From Gemmataceae bacterium (lineage in GTDB: Bacteria; Planctomycetota; Planctomycetia; Gemmatales; Gemmataceae): a stretch of 9,481 nt of DNA. A program made the translations under genes and the position numbers. Below are positions 7,087 through 9,481 of the stretch, piece by piece. Numbering within the stretch: the stretch's first letter is position 1; each line of letters begins with the position of its first letter. Where the stretch lies: contig CANLGS010000088.1 of assembly GCA_947490035.1 (NCBI GenBank), positions 1-9,481 on the forward strand. The letters run 5' to 3'. The notes below the pieces were generated by a model that was given only the letters and a program-made list of their open reading frames with translations, had not been told where the DNA came from and did not search any database.

Positions 7087-7188
7087 AGAAACCCCTCCCC
7101 AACCCCTCCCTTAAGAAGGGAGGGGCTTAAAACCAACCTTCCTCTGGCTCCCCTCCCTTCTTAGGGAGGGGGTTGGGGGGAGAGGTTC
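7087..7188. repeat. GC-skewed inverted repeat carrying the WHSWIM ribosome-binding site
   Basis: Arms 7087-7124 and 7149-7188 are reverse complements with a few indels and mismatches. They are built from C-rich tracts and a CCCTTAAGAAGGG core. On the minus strand the last part reads GGGAGGGGTTTCTGG just before the ATG at 7084, so the repeat supplies the Shine-Dalgarno. The element separates ncRNA copy B from the WHSWIM gene. No gene is visible in it. Confidence 0.75.
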
Positions 7189-7199
7189 TTGGCAATACG

Positions 7200-7411
7200 C
7201 GGTGTCCGCCGCGACCGACTTCAATCGTGGACCAGGAGCGTTCACGACGCCGGCACTGACACCGGTGCGGCGAAAACGCAGGTTGATTCAGTTCGCCGCA
7301 CCGGTGTCAGTGCCGGCGATAAAGAACAACGCACCTGGGGACGCAATCGCGAGCAACTTCAACCGCGACGGAACATCGCAGCATGGTGGTCTCGGATCGC
7401 GACGGACACCG
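7200..7411 (-). ncRNA. retron ncRNA (msr-msd-like), copy B
   Basis: On the minus strand, an a1-like arm (7392-7411) pairs with an a2-like arm (7200-7218) in 18 Watson-Crick pairs plus one U-G wobble and one bulged base. Conserved GAGACC follows a1, then the hairpin GCGATG TTC CGTCGC (7365-7379). Compared with copy A, this hairpin shows a G-C to A-U exchange and a C-G to U-G change. The msd-type hairpin has a perfect 25-bp stem (7293-7317 with 7249-7273) and a 19-base loop, ACTGAATCAACCTGCGTTT (7274-7292). Beyond the basal GCCGGC the stem sequence is unrelated to copy A. The 3' block with the TCGTG..CACGA hairpin is the same as in copy A apart from one base. It sits between the helical-repeat gene and the WHSWIM gene, not next to the RT, which is unusual for a retron ncRNA. 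Confidence 0.8.
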
Positions 7412-7428
7412 TGGCTCAATGTAGTTTT

Positions 7429-7522
7429 TAGTGTGGTCCGCCGCTCCGCGGCGGTCTTCTGTCTTCCTTCTTCGTCTTCTTATCTGTCTAACAAGACCGC
7501 CGCGGAGCGGCGGACCACACTA
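7429..7522. repeat. perfect 30-bp inverted repeat at the helical-repeat gene stop codon
   Basis: Arms 7429-7458 and 7493-7522 are perfect reverse complements around a 34-base pyrimidine-rich spacer (plus strand). The arm belongs to the GTGGTCCGC family also seen at 956-1067, but with inner bases changed in a compensated way. The TAG stop of the helical-repeat gene (7520-7522) is part of the first arm. The hairpin stands between that gene and ncRNA copy B and could act as an attenuator, RNA-processing or end-protecting structure. Confidence 0.85.
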
Positions 7523-9285
7523 ATTCCAAACCAATTCCGGGAACACCGCTTCCACGAGCGGCTTCCGCGCCGGGTTCTTCGCCACGAACCCCGCGACACC
7601 GGCCAAACCCGCGTGGAACTCCGGCCCACGCACCGACCGCAGCGCCACTGCGATGATCGGCAGCAGGTCGCCGGCTTCGTCCGGGTTCGCGGTCAGCCGG
7701 TCGATGATCTGCCGCACGACGTAGGGCTTCGCGCGCCCGCCGCGCTGCACGTTCAGCAATACGGTCGCCCACAGGAACCGCACGCGCTCCAGAGAGAACT
7801 TCGCCAGCCCGTCGCGTTCCTTGGCTTGCTCTTCGAGTATACCCACGAGGCGCAAGCGGATGTCGTCGTATGGCGATTCGAGAAGCCGCTGCCACACCAG
7901 AACCGCGTCGCGCGCGGTTCGATTTGCAGCCACTCCCAACCGACCTCGCGCACCTCTTCAAACCGGCTGTCGAGGAACTCCAGCACCCACAGCGGGTCGA
8001 AGTCGGCGCGAGCGCTCAACGTCTCGCACGCCCACTTCACCAGATCGACGCGCAGCGGTTCGGCCTCCGCGTTGCGCAACCCGAACACCGCGGTCAGTTC
8101 TTCCGGTGTCTTCGGCGTCTTGCCCTTGAGGAACGCGAAGCCGAGCCGCGCGAGCGGCACCGGGCGCTGCATCGCGAGTTTGATCGCGTCGGTGAAGGAG
8201 ACTTGTTCCGGCTTCACACTTCGTTCCACCATCGCGCAGATGCGGTCGAGCAAGTCGGTTCGCGCCTTCTCGGTAAGCTCCAGCCACTGCGCGATGGTCA
8301 CGGCCTCCAGCCCGCCGCGGGTTTCGAGCAACTCTATCGCGAGTTCGTTGAGCGCGGTGTTCGGCGCGACGACCCACGCGAGCAGTTCGGCAAGCGTGAC
8401 CTGCGCGAGCCGCTCCGGGAAGTGCCGGCGGAGCATCTGCATCGCCCACATCGCGACCGGCCGACACTTCGAGCGCACCAGGAGATCGAACACCGGCTCC
8501 GCGTTCCGCAGCCACAGCTTGCGGAACATCGGTTCCGGTTCGAGCCGCGACAGGCTGCCGCCGTCTGCCATGCGCCACCCACTTGGGTGCGCCTCGATCA
8601 TCGCGGAGTGGTGGAACAGGATGTGGACGAGTCCCCAGTTGTCGAGCAGCGCGAGGCCGTCGGGCACGTCCGCGTCGGTGTAGCGTTTCAGCGCGGTGCA
8701 GACCGCGGGGATGTAGCGGTCCGGTTGCTGGCGCCCGAGCTTGCGGAAGTACCGCCACGCGCGGCGGCGGAGGTAGGTTCGCGTCGGCATCGAGAACAGG
8801 AACTTCCCCGCGACGAACTGCTCGCGGTTCTGGCTGAACCACGGACCCGCGTAAGAGCGGTCGTCGCGCGCGAGCGTGGTGTTGCCCGGTGTGATGACGG
8901 CTTCCGACTGTTCGTAGGCGCGCCGCTTGTGGTTGTACACTTCCTTCGCGACGCGCCGCCGCCGAATGGTGCGGTCGAACCCGACGAGGAAGCGCGCCAT
9001 GATCGCGTCATCGCCGGTGGTGTCCGCGAACTTGAACAGCCGCTTCACGAGCGGTTCGTGTCGCGGCGAGTTGAACGGCAATTCGAGGTACGCGAACAGC
9101 AGCCGCTTGGCCTCGATGCGCGGATCGGTCCACCACGTCTCCGCGAACGTGGCGAGCGCCGGCGCGTTCACGACCTGCCGCACGGCTTCGACGAACTCCA
9201 AGGCGCCGGATTGGAAAAGTCGGCGCACGCGCTCCCAGTTCGTGTCGTTGGCCGAAGGCGGCGGTGGTTTGCGGTCGCGGGCCAT
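7520..9285 (-). CDS. helical-repeat (HEAT/ARM-like) retron-associated protein, interrupted by a frameshift
   Basis: Two overlapping frames together encode one protein of about 588 residues. The first runs from the ATG at 9285 for about 457 sensible residues (to GWEWLQIEP) and then continues as nonsense to 7753. The second carries RDAVLVWQRLLESPYDDIRL and onward and stops at 7520. Reading through with a -1 shift inside a GC run near 7910-7917 gives an uninterrupted, evenly helical sequence. The protein is almost all amphipathic helices of 15-20 residues (for example LFAYLELPF, MWAMQMLRRHF, LAELLAWVV, ELAIELLETRGG). There is no catalytic motif, as expected for an ARM/HEAT scaffold. ARM-fold proteins accompany WHSWIM in type XIII retrons (from memory of the retron classification). 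It is the first gene of the cluster. A possible promoter lies at 9312-9340. The frameshift may be a real mutation, a reversible repeat-length change or a sequencing error. Confidence 0.75.
7907..7918 (-). other. -1 frameshift site in a CG dinucleotide run
   Basis: On the minus strand the sequence is GAACCGCGCGCGACGCGG. Upstream coding potential (WEWLQIEP) is in one frame and downstream coding potential (RDAVLVWQRLL) is in the next, so the change happens within the CGCGCGCG run. Gain of one CG unit, or loss of one base, would explain it. No slippery heptamer of the usual X-XXY-YYZ form is present, so programmed frameshifting is not favoured. Confidence 0.65.
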
Positions 9286-9311
9286 TGCCTCATCCCGAGT
9301 GTGGTGAAGGG

Positions 9312-9340
9312 ATGGTATGCGTGAGGCGCGTCGCGTGCAA
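9312..9340 (-). promoter_or_regulatory. possible sigma-70-like promoter for the retron cluster
   Basis: On the minus strand, TTGCAC (9335-9340) and TACCAT (9312-9317) are separated by 17 bases and lie about 27 bases before the ATG at 9285. The matches to consensus are partial (3/6 and 4/6). The position, in the only intergenic gap without a repeat and between divergent genes, is what makes it plausible. Confidence 0.3.
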
Positions 9341-9366
9341 GCGCCGTAGTGTCATCCTCAACAAAT

Positions 9367-9372
9367 GGAGGG
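9367..9372 (+). promoter_or_regulatory. Shine-Dalgarno GGAGGG for the divergent gene
   Basis: GGAGGG lies seven bases before the ATG at 9380. It is the best ribosome-binding site in the window and supports a real plus-strand gene there. Confidence 0.7.
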
Positions 9373-9379
9373 CGCGACT

Positions 9380-9481
9380 ATGACCGCGACAGGAAACCTG
9401 TTCGCCGACTTGCCCGCGACGCCGCCCGCGGCCGAGTCGTTCGACACGCTGATTCAGCGCGCCGGCTGGAAGGTCGAGCGC
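9380..9481 (+). CDS. N-terminus of an unidentified (possibly cupin-like) protein, cut by the window end
   Basis: An ATG at 9380 behind a strong Shine-Dalgarno opens a frame of 34 codons that runs off the window. It begins MTATGNLFADLPATPPAAES and continues FDTLIQRAGWKVER. The 'NLFADLP....E.F..L....G..VER' opening resembles small cupin proteins common in proteobacteria and planctomycetes, but 34 residues are too few for a firm call. It is transcribed away from the retron cluster and is most likely unrelated to it. Confidence 0.5.
   Translation, partial: MTATGNLFADLPATPPAAESFDTLIQRAGWKVER

Noticed and set aside
7910..7917. Programmed -1 ribosomal frameshift in the ARM-like gene
   Set aside because: There is no canonical slippery heptamer. 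The site is a CG dinucleotide run, for which an indel is the simpler explanation.
7870..9324. Plus-strand open frame opposite the ARM-like gene
   Set aside because: It is the shadow of the helical-repeat gene with Arg/His/Glu-rich antisense composition. The minus frame has regular helices and a sensible start.

Overview
The window looks like a chromosomal segment of a high-GC planctomycete, most likely a Gemmata-like (Gemmataceae) bacterium. Three things suggest this: a secreted sulfatase beside a secreted beta-propeller protein, strongly G/C-ending codons, and many paired palindromic intergenic repeats of a style I associate with that group. This is inference; no rRNA or marker gene is present. 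Every gene except the last lies on the minus strand.

Right part (about 2795-9317, minus strand, in transcription order): a helical-repeat (HEAT/ARM-like) protein with a -1 frameshift (9285 to 7520); a structured ncRNA, copy B (7411 to 7200); a winged-helix plus SWIM zinc-finger protein (7084 to 5390); a small single-TM protein (5288 to 4803); a second, homologous ncRNA, copy A (4778 to 4572); and a retron-type reverse transcriptase (4390 to 2795) with the retron hallmarks NAxxH (region X), YADD and VTG (region Y). RT + WHSWIM + ARM matches the gene content that, as I recall, defines type XIII retrons in the classification by associated genes (Mestre and colleagues).

The main discovery is that the locus carries two msr-msd-like RNAs rather than one. 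Each has its own long a1/a2-type terminal pairing, a covarying msr-type hairpin, a perfect 25-bp msd-type stem with a 19-nt loop, and a nearly invariant 3' block. The outer 19 bp of the msd stem and the a1/a2 arms have completely different sequences in the two copies yet stay fully paired. Loops and single-stranded parts are conserved. That is the pattern of selection on RNA structure. Wobble pairs that appear as G-U only on the minus strand give the sense strand, which is the same as the genes.

Left part: the RT is followed by a block of nested palindromic repeats (2378-2784), a secreted sulfatase (2355 to 1075), another palindromic element, and a secreted beta-propeller protein that runs off the left edge (935 to <1). 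These two show no evident link to the retron. At the right edge a divergent plus-strand gene begins (9380 onward) with a strong Shine-Dalgarno; only 34 codons are visible.

Every intergenic gap larger than about 100 bp, apart from the one at the divergent promoters near 9300, holds at least one REP/REPIN-like inverted pair. At least six sequence families are present, some nested in one another. No CRISPR array, tRNA, rRNA, transposase or integrase was seen.
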